Source of the DNA: Azospirillum sp. TSH64
GTDB lineage: Bacteria > Pseudomonadota > Alphaproteobacteria > Azospirillales > Azospirillaceae
DNA length: 62,309 nt
Assembly: GCF_003116035.1 (NCBI RefSeq)
Contig: NZ_LGQW01000015.1
Span: 2,763,486 to 2,825,794, forward strand
Direction of reading: 5' to 3'
Shown: piece after piece, positions 25,877 through 35,802 of the stretch
How the letters are laid out: every line of letters begins with the position of its first letter
Position numbering within the stretch: position 1 is the first letter of the stretch
Notes under the pieces: model-generated
What the model was told of the DNA's origin: nothing
The model's input: only the letters and a program-made list of their open reading frames with translations
Databases searched by the model: none
Program-made: the position numbers and the translations under genes

Positions 25877-27574
25877 ATGACCCTCCTCAACAACTTCCAC
25901 ATCCCCGTCAAGATGGCCATTCCGGCGACGACGGCGATCATCGGCATGCTGGTGATCGCGCTGCTCGGCTGGTCGGCGATCACCCAGCAGTCGACGCTGC
26001 TCGACGCCCTGTTCAACCGTTCCTTCACGCGGGAAGCGGAAATCCAGGGGCTGACCGACACCCTGACGGTGGCCCACGCCGGCATGTACCGGACGGTGAT
26101 CCTCAGCAGCGCGAACGCCTCGCCGAAGGCGGTGGAAGAGGAGATGAAGGCCCTCAGCAACCAGCTCGGCAAGCTGAAGGGCCAGTCGGAGGCGCTGAAG
26201 GGCGCCACCGCCGACACCGACGAGGAGGCGAAGTTCTTCGAGCGGTTCGGTGCCGACGCCGCCACCTATCTGGCGAAGGTGGGCAGCTTCCTCGACCTGC
26301 TGAAGATGGGCGTCGATCCGCTGGACTTCCTGCAGGAGGTCCAGGCCGCCTATACGCGATTGCAGGGAACCAGCCGCGACTATCTGACCTACAAGCGCAA
26401 GGTGTCGACCGACGCCTACGCCGAGGTCAACGCATCGGTCGACAACACCACCCAGGCCTTCATGGCGGTGGCCGCGGCGGTGCTGCTGGTGACGGTCGGC
26501 GTCGCGCTGTTCATTGGCATGAACATCGCCCGCCCGATCGTGCGCCTGACCGACGTGATGGAGCGGCTGGCCCGCGGCAACCTGGAGGCGGACATCCCCG
26601 CTGCGGAGCGCGGCGACGAGATCGGCCAGATGGCCCGCACGGTTCAGGTCTTCAAGGAAAACGCCGTCCGCGTGCAGGAACTCTCGCGGGAGCAGGAGGC
26701 GATGCGCCTGCGCAACGAGCAGGAGCGGCGGCAGGCGATGACGGCGCTCGCCAACGACCTGGAGGCATCGGTCAAGGCGATGATGGGCGAGGTGGTGCGG
26801 TCGGCGACGTCGATGCGCAACGAAGCCAACTCGATGCTCGACAACGCCAAGCAGACCAGCCACCACAGCGACAGCGTCGCCCATTCGGTGCAGGAGGCGA
26901 CCAGCGAGGTCGAAAGCGTCGCGGCCGGTGCCGAACAGCTCCGCGCCTCCATCGACGAGATCACCCGCTCCATCAGCCAGTCGGCGCTGCTCGCCCGCGG
27001 CGCGGTGGATGAGGCCGGCCGCACCGACAGCATCGTCCAGGGGCTGAGCGAAGCCAGCCGCAAGATCGAGGAGGTCGTCGGCCTCATCCAGTCCATTGCC
27101 GGCCAGACCAACCTGCTGGCGCTGAACGCCACCATCGAGGCGGCGCGCGCCGGCGAGGCGGGCAAGGGTTTCGCCGTGGTCGCCCAGGAGGTGAAGAGCC
27201 TCGCCAACCAGACCGCCAAGGCGACCGAGGAGATCGGTGCTGAAATCGCCGCGGTCCAGGCCGCGACCCATGCGGCGGTCGGCGCCATCCGCGCCATCGT
27301 CGGCACCATCCGTCAGGTCGACGAGTCCCTCGGCACCGTCGCCGCCGCGGTGGAGGAGCAGGACGCCGCCACCCGCGACATCAGCGCCCGGTCCCAGCGC
27401 GCCGCCGTCGACACCATGGCGGTGATGCAGGAGATGCGTCTGGTCCAGCAAGCCGCCGAAACCACCGGCCATTCCGCCGGATCGGTGCAGAACACGACCG
27501 AGGAACTGTCGCGCAGCTTCAACCGCCTCGACCATGAGATCGAAGCCTTCATCACCCGCATCACCGCGGCGTGA
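25877..27574 (+). CDS. Methyl-accepting chemotaxis protein
   Basis: 565 residues. First transmembrane helix at ~15-36 ([16 protein letters not shown]), a helical periplasmic sensor of ~150 residues, second helix ~190-215 ([18 protein letters not shown]), HAMP with [17 protein letters not shown], and a signalling domain with the conserved tip [20 protein letters not shown] followed by [21 protein letters not shown]. The sensor has the 4-helix-bundle look of HBM/TarH-like domains, ligand unknown. No CheR-binding pentapeptide at the C-terminus. A strong hairpin follows, shared with the convergent EpmC-like gene. Confidence 0.95.
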   Translation: MTLLNNFHIPVKMAIPATTAIIGMLVIALLGWSAITQQSTLLDALFNRSFTREAEIQGLTDTLTVAHAGMYRTVILSSANASPKAVEEEMKALSNQLGKLKGQSEALKGATADTDEEAKFFERFGADAATYLAKVGSFLDLLKMGVDPLDFLQEVQAAYTRLQGTSRDYLTYKRKVSTDAYAEVNASVDNTTQAFMAVAAAVLLVTVGVALFIGMNIARPIVRLTDVMERLARGNLEADIPAAERGDEIGQMARTVQVFKENAVRVQELSREQEAMRLRNEQERRQAMTALANDLEASVKAMMGEVVRSATSMRNEANSMLDNAKQTSHHSDSVAHSVQEATSEVESVAAGAEQLRASIDEITRSISQSALLARGAVDEAGRTDSIVQGLSEASRKIEEVVGLIQSIAGQTNLLALNATIEAARAGEAGKGFAVVAQEVKSLANQTAKATEEIGAEIAAVQAATHAAVGAIRAIVGTIRQVDESLGTVAAAVEEQDAATRDISARSQRAAVDTMAVMQEMRLVQQAAETTGHSAGSVQNTTEELSRSFNRLDHEIEAFITRITAA

Positions 27575-27601
27575 TGGTGGGGGTGTGGCGGTGAGGTAAA
27601 C

Positions 27602-27644
27602 GAAAAACGCCCTCTCCCGCATTGTGTGGGAGAGGGCGTTTTTC
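27602..27644. terminator. Bidirectional terminator between convergent genes
   Basis: GAAAAACGCCCTCTCCC and its exact 17-base complement GGGAGAGGGCGTTTTTC flank a 9-base loop. A-run and T-run on opposite sides make it work on both strands. Confidence 0.9.
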
Positions 27645-27672
27645 GGTCCAGCTGCCAGCCTTTTCGGAGACG

Positions 27673-28338
27673 TCAGACGCTCTCCAGCACCTTCTTGCGC
27701 GCATCTGCCCACGCGCGTGCCGTCGTCGGCCGGCCGTCGGCGTCTATCAGGCCGTGGGCGAACAGTTCCTCGGCATGGCGGATGAAGAAGGCGGCGGTGC
27801 TCGACCGCTCCCAATGCTCCATCCAGTTCTGCTCCAGGAAAGCCAGAATCCCTGGCTGGCCCAGTTCGACCTCCCACAGCACGCCGAGCAGAGACGTCTG
27901 CTGCTCCTCATGCATGCAGTCCTCGAAGCACAGGCGCTTGTCGGCGCGCGCCTCCTTGCGGGCAGTGGTCTCCGGGCCCGGACCCAGGCCGTAATCGATC
28001 AGCGTCCGCCGTTCCGGCGCCGCGCACAGCCAGTGCGCCACCTCATGCACGATCACCGTTGCTTCGACATCGGTGCGGATCACCTTGCCGTCCCACATGA
28101 AGGAGCGGCTGGGCGGCTCGTCCAGCGTGTCGATGCCATGGGCATGGGCCAGCCGCACCGCATCCGCCCGGTGGGCCGGCGTGTCGACGCCACCGCCCGG
28201 CTCGGCGTCCGGCCGCACGGGCCAGGTCGCGGCGATCCGGCGGAAGGCGGCGCGCGCTTGCGCATGGCCGTCCAGATGGGCGTCGAAGGCCGCGATGGCC
28301 TTCGGCATGTCGTCGATGGCGATGGGGGTCAGGATCAT
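27673..28338 (-). CDS. EpmC-like (elongation factor P hydroxylase-like) HExxH protein
   Basis: 221 residues. Contains VIVHEVAHWLCAAPERRTLI (residues ~96-114) followed by DYGLGPGPE. This matches the E. coli EpmC (YfcM) signature HExAHW...A..RR.L.D.G....P. His98, Glu99 and His102 would bind the metal. The rest has KEARADKRLCFEDCMHE and a helical C-terminus. EpmC hydroxylates the beta-lysyl-lysine of EF-P in gammaproteobacteria; an alphaproteobacterial homologue without epmA/epmB nearby may modify something else. A general HExxH metallopeptidase is the alternative. ATG 28338 (MILTPIAIDD) chosen; the longer frame to 28413 lacks support. Confidence 0.6.
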   Translation of the reverse strand: MILTPIAIDDMPKAIAAFDAHLDGHAQARAAFRRIAATWPVRPDAEPGGGVDTPAHRADAVRLAHAHGIDTLDEPPSRSFMWDGKVIRTDVEATVIVHEVAHWLCAAPERRTLIDYGLGPGPETTARKEARADKRLCFEDCMHEEQQTSLLGVLWEVELGQPGILAFLEQNWMEHWERSSTAAFFIRHAEELFAHGLIDADGRPTTARAWADARKKVLESV

Positions 28339-28413
28339 GAGGCCTATGTGCCCAAGGGGGCGTCCCGGCGCAAGGGGAATGTAACCGTGCAGAGCAGCAG
28401 GGCTGCCCGGCAA

Positions 28414-28469
28414 GACAATGGCGCCGGCAAGTCCCGGTCTTTTCGGGGCCTGCCGGCGCCATAACTGTC
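28414..28469 (-). terminator. Long hairpin downstream of the second chemoreceptor gene
   Basis: ATGGCGCCGGCA (28418-28429) pairs perfectly with TGCCGGCGCCAT (28451-28462), extended inside by CCCG/CGGG and outside by GACA/TGTC. It lies ~30 bases after the chemoreceptor stop on the minus strand; only a short T-rich tail follows. Confidence 0.65.
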
Positions 28470-28498
28470 ATGGTGCCGCTTGGAACGGTTGCGGTTTC

Positions 28499-30508
28499 TT
28501 ACGCTGCGCGCATGTCGGACAGGAAGCGCGACACGAAGCCGCGCAGGTCGGTCGCCTCATGGTTCAGCCCGTCGGCGGCGGTCAGCACCTCGCGCGAGGC
28601 ATCGCCGGTGGAGGCTGCGGCCTCCGACACGCCGGCGATGTTGCCGGACACCTGCTGCGTGCCGCGCGCCGCCTGCTGGACGTTGCGGCTGATCTCCTTG
28701 GTGGCGGCACCCTGTTCCTCCACCGCGGCGGCGATGGTGGTGGAGATGTGGTTGATCTCGGCGATCACCCGGCCGATCTCGGCGATGGCGCCTGCCGCCT
28801 GCCGGCTGATGTCCTGGATGCCGGCGATCTGGCTGCCGATCTCCTCGGTCGCCTTGGCGGTCTGGCTGGCGAGGCTCTTCACCTCCGACGCCACCACGGC
28901 GAAGCCCTTGCCGGCCTCGCCGGCGCGGGCCGCCTCGATGGTGGCGTTCAGTGCCAGCAGGTTGGTCTGGCTGGCGATGTCTGTGATCAACTGCACCACC
29001 TCGCCGATGCGCTGGGCGGCATCGACAAGCCCGCGGACGGTGCCGTCGGTCTTCTCGGCGGTGGCGACCGCCTGTCCGGCGATCCGGGTGCTTTCCGCCA
29101 CCTGCCGGCCGATCTCAGCGATGGATGCCGTCAACTCCTCCGTTGCCGCGGCCACCGTCTCCACATTGCCGGTCGCCTCATGCGAGGCATTGGCAACCGC
29201 ATCGGCCTGCCGGGTGGTCTGCTCCGCGGTTGCCGACATGGTTTGGGCGGTCGCCTGCAACTGCGTTGCCGCCGCCGACACCCGGCCCAGCGCCTGCAAC
29301 ACCAGCCGGTCGAACTCCTGGGTCAGCCGGTCGATGCGCTCGCCGCGGCTGCGCTGGGCCTCGTGGTCGGTGCGCTGGGCCTCGGCCAGCCGGTCGCTGT
29401 CGATCAGGCTGTCCTTGAAGACCTGCAGCGCCTTGGCCATGCCGCCGATCTCGTCGGCGCGCTGCAGGCCGGGAATGTCGACGCTGCGGTCGCCGCTGGC
29501 CAAGCGGGTCATGCGGTCGGTCATCGCCACCACCGGCCGCGACAGCCCGCGGCCGATCAGCAGTGCCGTCGCCAGCCCCAGCACCACCGCGATCAGCGAG
29601 GCAACCGTCATCCCGCCCCGCGCCTTGTCGATGAAGGCGCCGGTCGCCATGCCCAGGCTCTTCTGGGCGTCGACGCTCGCCACGGTCAGTTGCTCCGCCT
29701 CCTTGGCGATGGAGTCGCCGACGGGGATCAGCACCTCGTTGACCAGCCGGTCACGCTCGGTTGTCGCCTTGACCACGCCGTTGAAGCCGGTGATGTAGAC
29801 GCGCAGCATGGCGGTGTAGGACATCGCCATCTTGCGGCGGTCCATGTCGGTCAGCTTCGCCATCATCGCACCGCCACGGCTGGCGGCGTCGGTGAACTGG
29901 GACCGGGTCTGGCTGGCCAGCGCCGGAGAGCCGTCGACGCTGTAGCGCGTCGCCGAAATCCGGGCCGACAGCATGTGGCGCAACGCCATGCCTGCCAAAT
30001 AGGCAGCGTCGGTGTCACCCCCGGTGCTGGCGCTGTCCATGATGTTGTCCAGCGCGCTTTCCAGCCGCGGGCCGATCTCGTCCAGTTCGGAGATGGCCTT
30101 GCTGCGCTGGGCCTGGAAATCCATCGTGGCGGCGAAGGCCTCCTGATACTGGGCGATCTCCTGCGCCATATGGTCGGCGGTCTGCAACAGGGCAGGGTCG
30201 GTGACCAAAGCACGGGTCTTGTCGATGGTCTGCGCCGCCTCCTGCGCCGTGCGCCGGACGGTCGCGCCGACCTCCGGATCGCCGGTCAGCAGGAAGCGGG
30301 TGGCCTGCTGGCGCATCTCCAGCATCAGGGCCTGGATGCGCCCCAGTTCGTTGGTCTGCTGGCCGAGCCGCCGGTAGGTGTCCACCGCGCCGCCGGCCTC
30401 CGACAGGGCCGCCACGCCTATGCCGCCGATCAGCACCAGGAACACCAGAATACCGGCGCTGGCCGCCGTGATCTTCGTTCCTACGGAAAAGCGATTGAAA
30501 AGGCTCAT
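28499..30508 (-). CDS. Methyl-accepting chemotaxis protein with helical-bundle sensor
   Basis: 669 residues. Helix 1 at ~13-35 ([16 protein letters not shown]), a large ~270-residue helical periplasmic domain with duplicated bundle character (HBM-like), second helix ~295-320 ([19 protein letters not shown]), HAMP ([17 protein letters not shown]) and a signalling domain with the tip [20 protein letters not shown] then [20 protein letters not shown]. The C-terminal half is closely similar to the chemoreceptor at 25877-27574, though sensors differ. ATG 30508 gives [16 protein letters not shown] 30529 is in frame. Confidence 0.95.
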   Translation of the reverse strand: MSLFNRFSVGTKITAASAGILVFLVLIGGIGVAALSEAGGAVDTYRRLGQQTNELGRIQALMLEMRQQATRFLLTGDPEVGATVRRTAQEAAQTIDKTRALVTDPALLQTADHMAQEIAQYQEAFAATMDFQAQRSKAISELDEIGPRLESALDNIMDSASTGGDTDAAYLAGMALRHMLSARISATRYSVDGSPALASQTRSQFTDAASRGGAMMAKLTDMDRRKMAMSYTAMLRVYITGFNGVVKATTERDRLVNEVLIPVGDSIAKEAEQLTVASVDAQKSLGMATGAFIDKARGGMTVASLIAVVLGLATALLIGRGLSRPVVAMTDRMTRLASGDRSVDIPGLQRADEIGGMAKALQVFKDSLIDSDRLAEAQRTDHEAQRSRGERIDRLTQEFDRLVLQALGRVSAAATQLQATAQTMSATAEQTTRQADAVANASHEATGNVETVAAATEELTASIAEIGRQVAESTRIAGQAVATAEKTDGTVRGLVDAAQRIGEVVQLITDIASQTNLLALNATIEAARAGEAGKGFAVVASEVKSLASQTAKATEEIGSQIAGIQDISRQAAGAIAEIGRVIAEINHISTTIAAAVEEQGAATKEISRNVQQAARGTQQVSGNIAGVSEAAASTGDASREVLTAADGLNHEATDLRGFVSRFLSDMRAA

Positions 30509-30919
30509 GGCCGGGGCCTCCATCGGCACGGGGGTGCTGCGCGGAACCTTAAAAGGTCAGCAATTGCGACCTGTTCCAAAAAGCCGGTTTCAGGAAACAT
30601 GCCACATGCCCCGGTATGGACCGGCCTTGCGCGCCGGTAACCAAAGAGACCCATGAATGACCTAGGGGAAAGCAGTCGTTCCACATCGTTGGAATAAACC
30701 GCAACGCCGGATGTTTGCCTGTTTCGTTGGACTGCGGGTGGTGGGCGTCCGGACGCTTTCACGGGCGAACAGTCCATTTTTTGTGCCGCGGCGGTCACAG
30801 GAGAGGCATTTTGAACATCCCCCCGTATCGTGATATATGCCAAAGGGCGCAGCGGCCGTCCGGGGTCGTCGCCGATCCCCCATCTCCCGGTCCCTGACGC
30901 TTTGATCCGACGGCTGGCC
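30509..30919. promoter_or_regulatory. Divergent intergenic region with promoter candidate
   Basis: 411 bases between the chemoreceptor (minus) and glycosyltransferase (plus) genes. TTGAAC (30811-30816), 17-base spacer and TATATG (30834-30839) form a plausible promoter ~80 bases before the glycosyltransferase start. A small ACCTT/AAGGT palindrome lies just upstream of the chemoreceptor start. Nothing else recognised. Confidence 0.45.
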
Positions 30920-32041
30920 ATGTCCATTCCCGACGCGCCCCTTTCCGCGGCTTCCCCGGATGCCCGCACCGTTCCCGCCCGTCCTGCGGCCAGCCGCCCC
31001 CCGGCGGACCGATACGGCCGTCCACGGCGCGGCTGCCTGTCGGTCGTCATTCCCTTCTACAACGAGGGCCCCAACATCGACGCCCTGTTCGCCCGGCTGG
31101 TGCCGGTGCTGGACGGGCTCGGAATGGATTGGGAGGTGGTGTGCGTCAACGACGGCAGCCGCGACGACACCGTCGACCGGCTGCTGGACGTCCATGACCG
31201 CGAGCCCCGGGTGAAGGTCGTCGACCTGTCGCGCAATTTCGGCAAGGAACTAGCGCTCTCCGCCGGGCTCAGCCACACCACCGGCGACGCCATCGTGCCG
31301 ATGGATGCCGATCTGCAGCATCCGCCGGAACTGCTGCCGGCCTTCATCGCCAAGTGGCGCGAGGGGTTCGACGTGGTGGTCGCGGTGCGCCATGCCCGTG
31401 TCGGGCAGAGCCTGAAGCACCGGCTGTTCGCCCGCCTGTTCTACTGGGTCTTCGACCATCTGTCGGAGATCAAGCTGCCGCGCGAGGTCGGCGATTTCCG
31501 CCTGATGGACCGCCGCGTCGTCGAGGTCATCAACCGGATGCCGGAGCGCACGCGCTTCATGAAGGGCATTTTCGCCTGGGTCGGTTTCCGTCAGGCCGCG
31601 ATCCCCTACGAGCAGGGCGAGCGTGCCGGAGGAGACACCAAATGGGGCTTCGTCAAGCTGCTGCGCCTGTCCTTCGACGGGCTGACGGCCTTCTCCACCT
31701 TCCCGCTGCGGGTTTGGAGTCTGGTCGGCATGGCTATGTCCGGCGTTGCCTTCGTCTATATCCTGATCCGGCTGATCCGCACGCTGATCCATGGCATCGA
31801 CGTGCCCGGCTATGAGTCGCTGCTGGTCGCCGTGCTGTTCCTGGGCGGACTCCAACTGATCACCCTGGGCATCATCGGCGACTATCTGGGCCGCGTCTTC
31901 GCCGAGGTGAAGGGGCGTCCGCTGTTCATCGTCCGCTCCGCCCACGGCTTCGGTCCGGCGGACGGCCGGCACGAGCATGATCTGGACCCTGTCGGCGAAA
32001 GCTTCGGCGACGGAACAGCGGGGCAGGAGCCGCGCCGATGA
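30920..32041 (+). CDS. Polyprenyl-phosphate glycosyltransferase (GtrB/DPM1-like, GT2)
   Basis: 373 residues. GT2 domain starting CLSVVIPFYNEGPNI, with VCVNDGSRDDT, LSRNFGKELALSAG and MDADLQHPPEL (the D-x-D metal site), then GDFRLMDRRVV and DTKWGFVKLL. Two C-terminal membrane helices (VWSLVGMAMSGVAFVYILI; VAVLFLGGLQLITLGIIG) are as in GtrB/bactoprenol glucosyltransferases. It would load a sugar from UDP- or GDP-sugar onto undecaprenyl phosphate on the inner face of the membrane. A 39-residue Pro/Ala/Arg N-terminal extension is unusual. Its stop overlaps the start of the next gene by ATGA. Confidence 0.9.
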   Translation: MSIPDAPLSAASPDARTVPARPAASRPPADRYGRPRRGCLSVVIPFYNEGPNIDALFARLVPVLDGLGMDWEVVCVNDGSRDDTVDRLLDVHDREPRVKVVDLSRNFGKELALSAGLSHTTGDAIVPMDADLQHPPELLPAFIAKWREGFDVVVAVRHARVGQSLKHRLFARLFYWVFDHLSEIKLPREVGDFRLMDRRVVEVINRMPERTRFMKGIFAWVGFRQAAIPYEQGERAGGDTKWGFVKLLRLSFDGLTAFSTFPLRVWSLVGMAMSGVAFVYILIRLIRTLIHGIDVPGYESLLVAVLFLGGLQLITLGIIGDYLGRVFAEVKGRPLFIVRSAHGFGPADGRHEHDLDPVGESFGDGTAGQEPRR

Positions 32042-33780
32042 GCATCGAGTCCCGTCTGCACACCGGCGACGCTGAGGATGCCGGTGGCGCTTCCCGCCGT
32101 CCGCGTCCAGCTAGCGCCGCACCCTCCACCGCCACGGCGGCCGGCCGCGCGCTGCCGCGTGGCGAGGCGGCCTTGTGGGACGGACTGTCGCGCGCGCTTC
32201 TTCTGGGCGTGCTGATCCTGGCGGCGCTGACCTTCCTCAGCTACGGCATCAGCACCGACGAGGAGGTGCAGCACATCTACGGCAAGAAGCTGCTCTCCTA
32301 TTACCTCAGCGGCTTTCAGGACCGGTCAGCCTTCCATTTCAAGGATCTGGCCTATTACGGTGGGCTGTTCGACCTCGTCACCGCGGTGATCGTGCCCTTC
32401 TCCCCCTTCGAGGAGTATGAGACGCGGCACCTGCTCTGCGCGCTGGTCGGCGTGCTGGGCATTGCCGGAACCTGGCGTTACACCCGGCTGCTGGCCGGTC
32501 CCCGCGCCGGCTTCATCGCGGCGGCCCTGCTGTCGCTGAGCGGCGTCTATTACGGCGCCATGTTCAACAACACCAAGGACGTGCCTTTTGCGGCCGGCAT
32601 GGTGTGGACGCTCTATTTCGCCACCCGCATCCTGAAGCAGATGCCGCGTCCCAGCCGGAGCGCCGTGCTGAAGTTCGGGCTGGTGCTGGGCATGACGCTG
32701 GCGATCCGCGTCGGTGCGGTGCTGGCCGGCTTCTATCTGGCGGTCGCCATGGCGCTGCATTTCGCGCTGGTCACCCGGCAGGAGGGGCACCGCTGGGCGC
32801 TGGCCGATGCGCGGCGCGCCTTCCTGTCCCTGTGGCCGGCAATCCCGGTCGCCTACGCCATCATGGCGGTGTTCTGGCCCTGGGTGGTGCAGCGGCCGTT
32901 CCGCAACCCGCTGGAGGCGCTGCGTGTCGTCTCCCACTTCCCGATCGACATCCAGACGCTGTTCATGGGCGAGCTGGTCCACTCGAACGACCCGCCCGCC
33001 CTGTATCTGCCGGTCTATCTGGCGGTGAAGCTGCCGGAAGCGGTGGTGATCGGTGTCGGGGCCGCGGTCATCATGGCGGCGGTGTGGCTGGCCCGCGGCG
33101 GCTGGCGGCGCGCCGGTGCCTTCACCGTGGTCCGCTACACCCCGCTGGTGCTGGCGGGCTTCCTGCCGATCCTGCTGTTCGTGCTGATGCGGCCGTCGGT
33201 CTACAACGGCATCCGCCATTTCCTGTTCCTGGCGCCGCCTTTCGTGGTGATGGCCGCGATCGCCGCCGACCGGCTGTGGACGCTGTCGCAGCACGGCGGC
33301 CGGGCGCTGGGGCAGGGGTTCGCCGCCGCGATGACCGTGGTCGCCGTGGTGTACGCTTGGCAGCTGGGCGCCATGCATCCGAACCAGTACGTCTATTACA
33401 ACCATTTCGTCGGGGGCGTACGCGGCGCCGACGGCAAGTTTGAGCTGGATTACTGGGGCAATTCCCTGCACGAGGCATTGCAGGAGCTTATCGAGTATGT
33501 CGAGCGCGAGAATGACGGCCATGCCCCGCCGCGGCAGTACACGCTGACCGTCTGCGGCAACACGCTGGCGGTGCGGTTCGAGCTGCCGCCCTGGCTGCGC
33601 CTGGTGAACGGGATCGAGCCGGATTGGCGCAAGGCGGACTTCTTCCTGGCCTTCACCCAGGTGAAGCGGTGCCCGTCGCTGCTGGACGGCCATCCGATCC
33701 TGGAGATCGCCGCCGACGACGTGCCGCTGTCGGTGGTCAAGGACCGCCGTCCGCCAAGGGCCGAAATCCCCACCGAATAG
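32038..33780 (+). CDS. Integral-membrane glycosyltransferase (GT39/ArnT-like)
   Basis: 580 residues with about ten hydrophobic helices after a disordered ~40-residue N-terminus. The first extracytoplasmic loop carries the acidic motif TDEEVQHIYGKKLLSYY, and NNTKDVPFAAGMVW further on resembles the NxKDxPFA motif of PMT/ArnT-type transferases. A ~100-residue soluble C-terminal part follows (CGNTLAVRFELPPWL). Such enzymes transfer a sugar from a polyprenyl-phosphate carrier to protein, lipid A or O-antigen. Coupling to the GtrB-like gene suggests that one makes the lipid-linked sugar the other uses. Acceptor unknown. Confidence 0.82.
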   Translation: MSIESRLHTGDAEDAGGASRRPRPASAAPSTATAAGRALPRGEAALWDGLSRALLLGVLILAALTFLSYGISTDEEVQHIYGKKLLSYYLSGFQDRSAFHFKDLAYYGGLFDLVTAVIVPFSPFEEYETRHLLCALVGVLGIAGTWRYTRLLAGPRAGFIAAALLSLSGVYYGAMFNNTKDVPFAAGMVWTLYFATRILKQMPRPSRSAVLKFGLVLGMTLAIRVGAVLAGFYLAVAMALHFALVTRQEGHRWALADARRAFLSLWPAIPVAYAIMAVFWPWVVQRPFRNPLEALRVVSHFPIDIQTLFMGELVHSNDPPALYLPVYLAVKLPEAVVIGVGAAVIMAAVWLARGGWRRAGAFTVVRYTPLVLAGFLPILLFVLMRPSVYNGIRHFLFLAPPFVVMAAIAADRLWTLSQHGGRALGQGFAAAMTVVAVVYAWQLGAMHPNQYVYYNHFVGGVRGADGKFELDYWGNSLHEALQELIEYVERENDGHAPPRQYTLTVCGNTLAVRFELPPWLRLVNGIEPDWRKADFFLAFTQVKRCPSLLDGHPILEIAADDVPLSVVKDRRPPRAEIPTE

Positions 33781-33956
33781 GCGCTGACGGAAAACCGGCG
33801 CCAGCCTGCCAAGCCTGACCTGATGGGCGGTGGCGGAGCGGCTGGGGAGTACCCCGGCGGCTCCCGTCCCGTCTTTCGCCGCATCGCCCTTCGCGGACCT
33901 GTCCGCCGGCCGTACGTCTGCCCACTCTCCAGCCTCGCGATTGGGACGGGGCGGAG

Positions 33957-35210
33957 GTGTGCATGCGGCGCGGACTGCTACACGGGCTGCGGCACGGATT
34001 GCTCTGGGGCGCTTTGTGCCTGCTGCTGTGGAGCGTTCCGCTCGGTCCGACCGGGGCCATCGGGCTGGACCGGGCTCCGGACCCGTTGGTCGATGCGGTC
34101 ACCCGTGCGGTGGAGGAGCGGCAGCCGGCGGTCGGAACCGGCAGCCTGGTGGTCGGCGTCATCCGCGACGGCCGGACGCTGGTGGTCGGGCGTGGCGATG
34201 CCGGGCGCCCCGATGGCGGGCCGGCCGACGGGCGTACCCTGTTCCAGATCGCGTCGCTGACCAAGCCCTTCACCGGCACCATTATGGCGGACCTGATGCG
34301 GGAGGGCCGGATCGACCCCGCCGACCCGCTCCAGCGCCATCTGCGCCGGGTCGGCGCGGTCCCGGTCTCCCATGTGCCGGACTATGACGGCCGTCCGATC
34401 CGGCTGCGCGATCTTGCCACCCACACCGCCGGCCTGCCGAACGTGCCGGAAACCTCCCGCTTCTCCTGGAGCCGGCTGGAGGACCCGCGCAATCCCTACA
34501 AACCGCTGTCGCGGGGCGAGCTGGCGCTGTGGCTGTCCGATTACCGGCTGCCGGTGCCGCCGGGCTTGCGTTTCAGCTATTCCAATGCCGGCATGTCGGT
34601 GCTGGGCGAGGCGCTGGCGGCCGCCGCCGGCCAGCCTTACGAGACCTTGCTGAAACGGGTGGTGACCGACCGCTTCGGGCTGCGCGACACCACCTTGCAC
34701 CCGACGGCGGAGCAGCGGATGCGCAAGGCGGCTGGCCATGCCCGCGGCCGGACCGTGCCGGATTGGGAGGCGCCGGCGATGCTGCCTGCCTTCGGCCTCT
34801 ATTCCTCGGCCGACGATCTGCTGCGCTGGCTCTCCGCCAATCTCGGCGATTGCCCAGGCGCTGCCGCCGTTGGGCCGGACGGTCACGGCTGTGCGCCGCC
34901 GGTGGCAGCCACCCTGGCGCTGGCGCAGTCGGTGCAGGTCGATGGCCGGTCGTTGGCCGACCCCGGCAGCCTGGGAAGCGGAGCGATGGCGCTCGGATGG
35001 TTCGTCGCCTGGGCCACGGACGGCACGCCGATCCATTGGCATTCCGGCTCCACCGGCGGCTTCAACGCCTACATCGCCTTCTCGAAGGCGCATCGCTGGG
35101 GCGTTGTGGCCCTGACCAACAGCGATCCCGATCAGGTCACCGCTGACCATGTGGTGATCGACCTCGTCCGCCGGTTGGAAGCGCGGCCGGAGGTGGCGAG
35201 TCTACCCTGA
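33957..35210 (+). CDS. Beta-lactamase-family serine hydrolase (AmpC/PBP-like)
   Basis: 417 residues with an N-terminal signal or anchor (GLLWGALCLLLWSVPLG). The class C/penicillin-binding fold motifs are complete: SLTK (Ser100-Lys103), YSN (208-210) and HSG (362-364, standing for KTG). It could be a D-alanyl-D-alanine carboxypeptidase, esterase or, less likely, a true AmpC beta-lactamase; HSG and YSN are the AmpC-like forms, but many esterases share them. GTG or ATG choices at 33957/33963 differ by two residues. Follows the glycosyltransferase pair by 176 bases. Confidence 0.88.
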   Translation: MCMRRGLLHGLRHGLLWGALCLLLWSVPLGPTGAIGLDRAPDPLVDAVTRAVEERQPAVGTGSLVVGVIRDGRTLVVGRGDAGRPDGGPADGRTLFQIASLTKPFTGTIMADLMREGRIDPADPLQRHLRRVGAVPVSHVPDYDGRPIRLRDLATHTAGLPNVPETSRFSWSRLEDPRNPYKPLSRGELALWLSDYRLPVPPGLRFSYSNAGMSVLGEALAAAAGQPYETLLKRVVTDRFGLRDTTLHPTAEQRMRKAAGHARGRTVPDWEAPAMLPAFGLYSSADDLLRWLSANLGDCPGAAAVGPDGHGCAPPVAATLALAQSVQVDGRSLADPGSLGSGAMALGWFVAWATDGTPIHWHSGSTGGFNAYIAFSKAHRWGVVALTNSDPDQVTADHVVIDLVRRLEARPEVASLP

Positions 35211-35237
35211 GGCCCGGTCGTGCAGCCGCGGTACGGT

Positions 35238-35648
35238 TCAGTGCAGGCGCCGCAGCGGCTTGACCGGGATTTCGACATCGGCGCGGGCCGGAGCGATGGG
35301 ACCAGCCTGATGATGGGCGAGACGCCAGTTGCCGTTTTCGCGGGCGAACAGGTTGGTGGCCGCCAGGACGGCATCGCCCAGCGTTTCCTCGCAGACCACC
35401 AGTGCGGTGTTGCCGTGCAGGGTGACCCGCTCGTTCCGAGCCGCCACCGTAATGCCGCTGGGTGTGCGCAGAACGTCGCGCCAGCTTGTCAGCACGGCGT
35501 CGCGCCCGAACAGGGCGGTCCAGCCGGGATGGATGCAGGAGATGGGCAGCGTTTCCGCCCAGAGGGCTTCCATCGCGGCGGCGTCGCGGTTGGTGAAGGC
35601 CCTGTAGAAGGCTTGGTTCAGGGCCAGCAGCGTGTCGCGGTCGGTCAT
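35238..35648 (-). CDS. NTF2-fold (SnoaL-like) small protein
   Basis: 136 residues. Typical one-domain cone fold: LALNQAFYRAFTNRDAAAME, then LWAETLPISCIHPGWTALFG, DAVLTSWRDVL, ALVVCEETLGDAVLAATNLF and WRLAHHQAGP. Families of this kind include ketosteroid isomerase-like and SgcJ/DUF4440 proteins; no catalytic pair can be assigned securely. Function unknown. Convergent with the serine hydrolase gene. Confidence 0.82.
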   Translation of the reverse strand: MTDRDTLLALNQAFYRAFTNRDAAAMEALWAETLPISCIHPGWTALFGRDAVLTSWRDVLRTPSGITVAARNERVTLHGNTALVVCEETLGDAVLAATNLFARENGNWRLAHHQAGPIAPARADVEIPVKPLRRLH

Positions 35649-35802
35649 GTCTTCATCCGGGCGATGGTTCCGGGAGATCGGACGGCGCCCGGCCCAGCGG
35701 GCCCGGCACCGCGACCGCTTGTAAAGAAGCCATCACTCATGGGCAAGCGCCGGTCCGGACGGATCCGGGCCGGCGCTGTGACAATGAACGCATCGGACCG
35801 GC

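Noticed and set aside
25470..25880. 136-codon frame before the first chemoreceptor gene
   Set aside because: Composition shifts from Lys/Ile/Asn-rich to Arg/Pro-rich halfway, no domain, no ribosome site; more likely promoter DNA.
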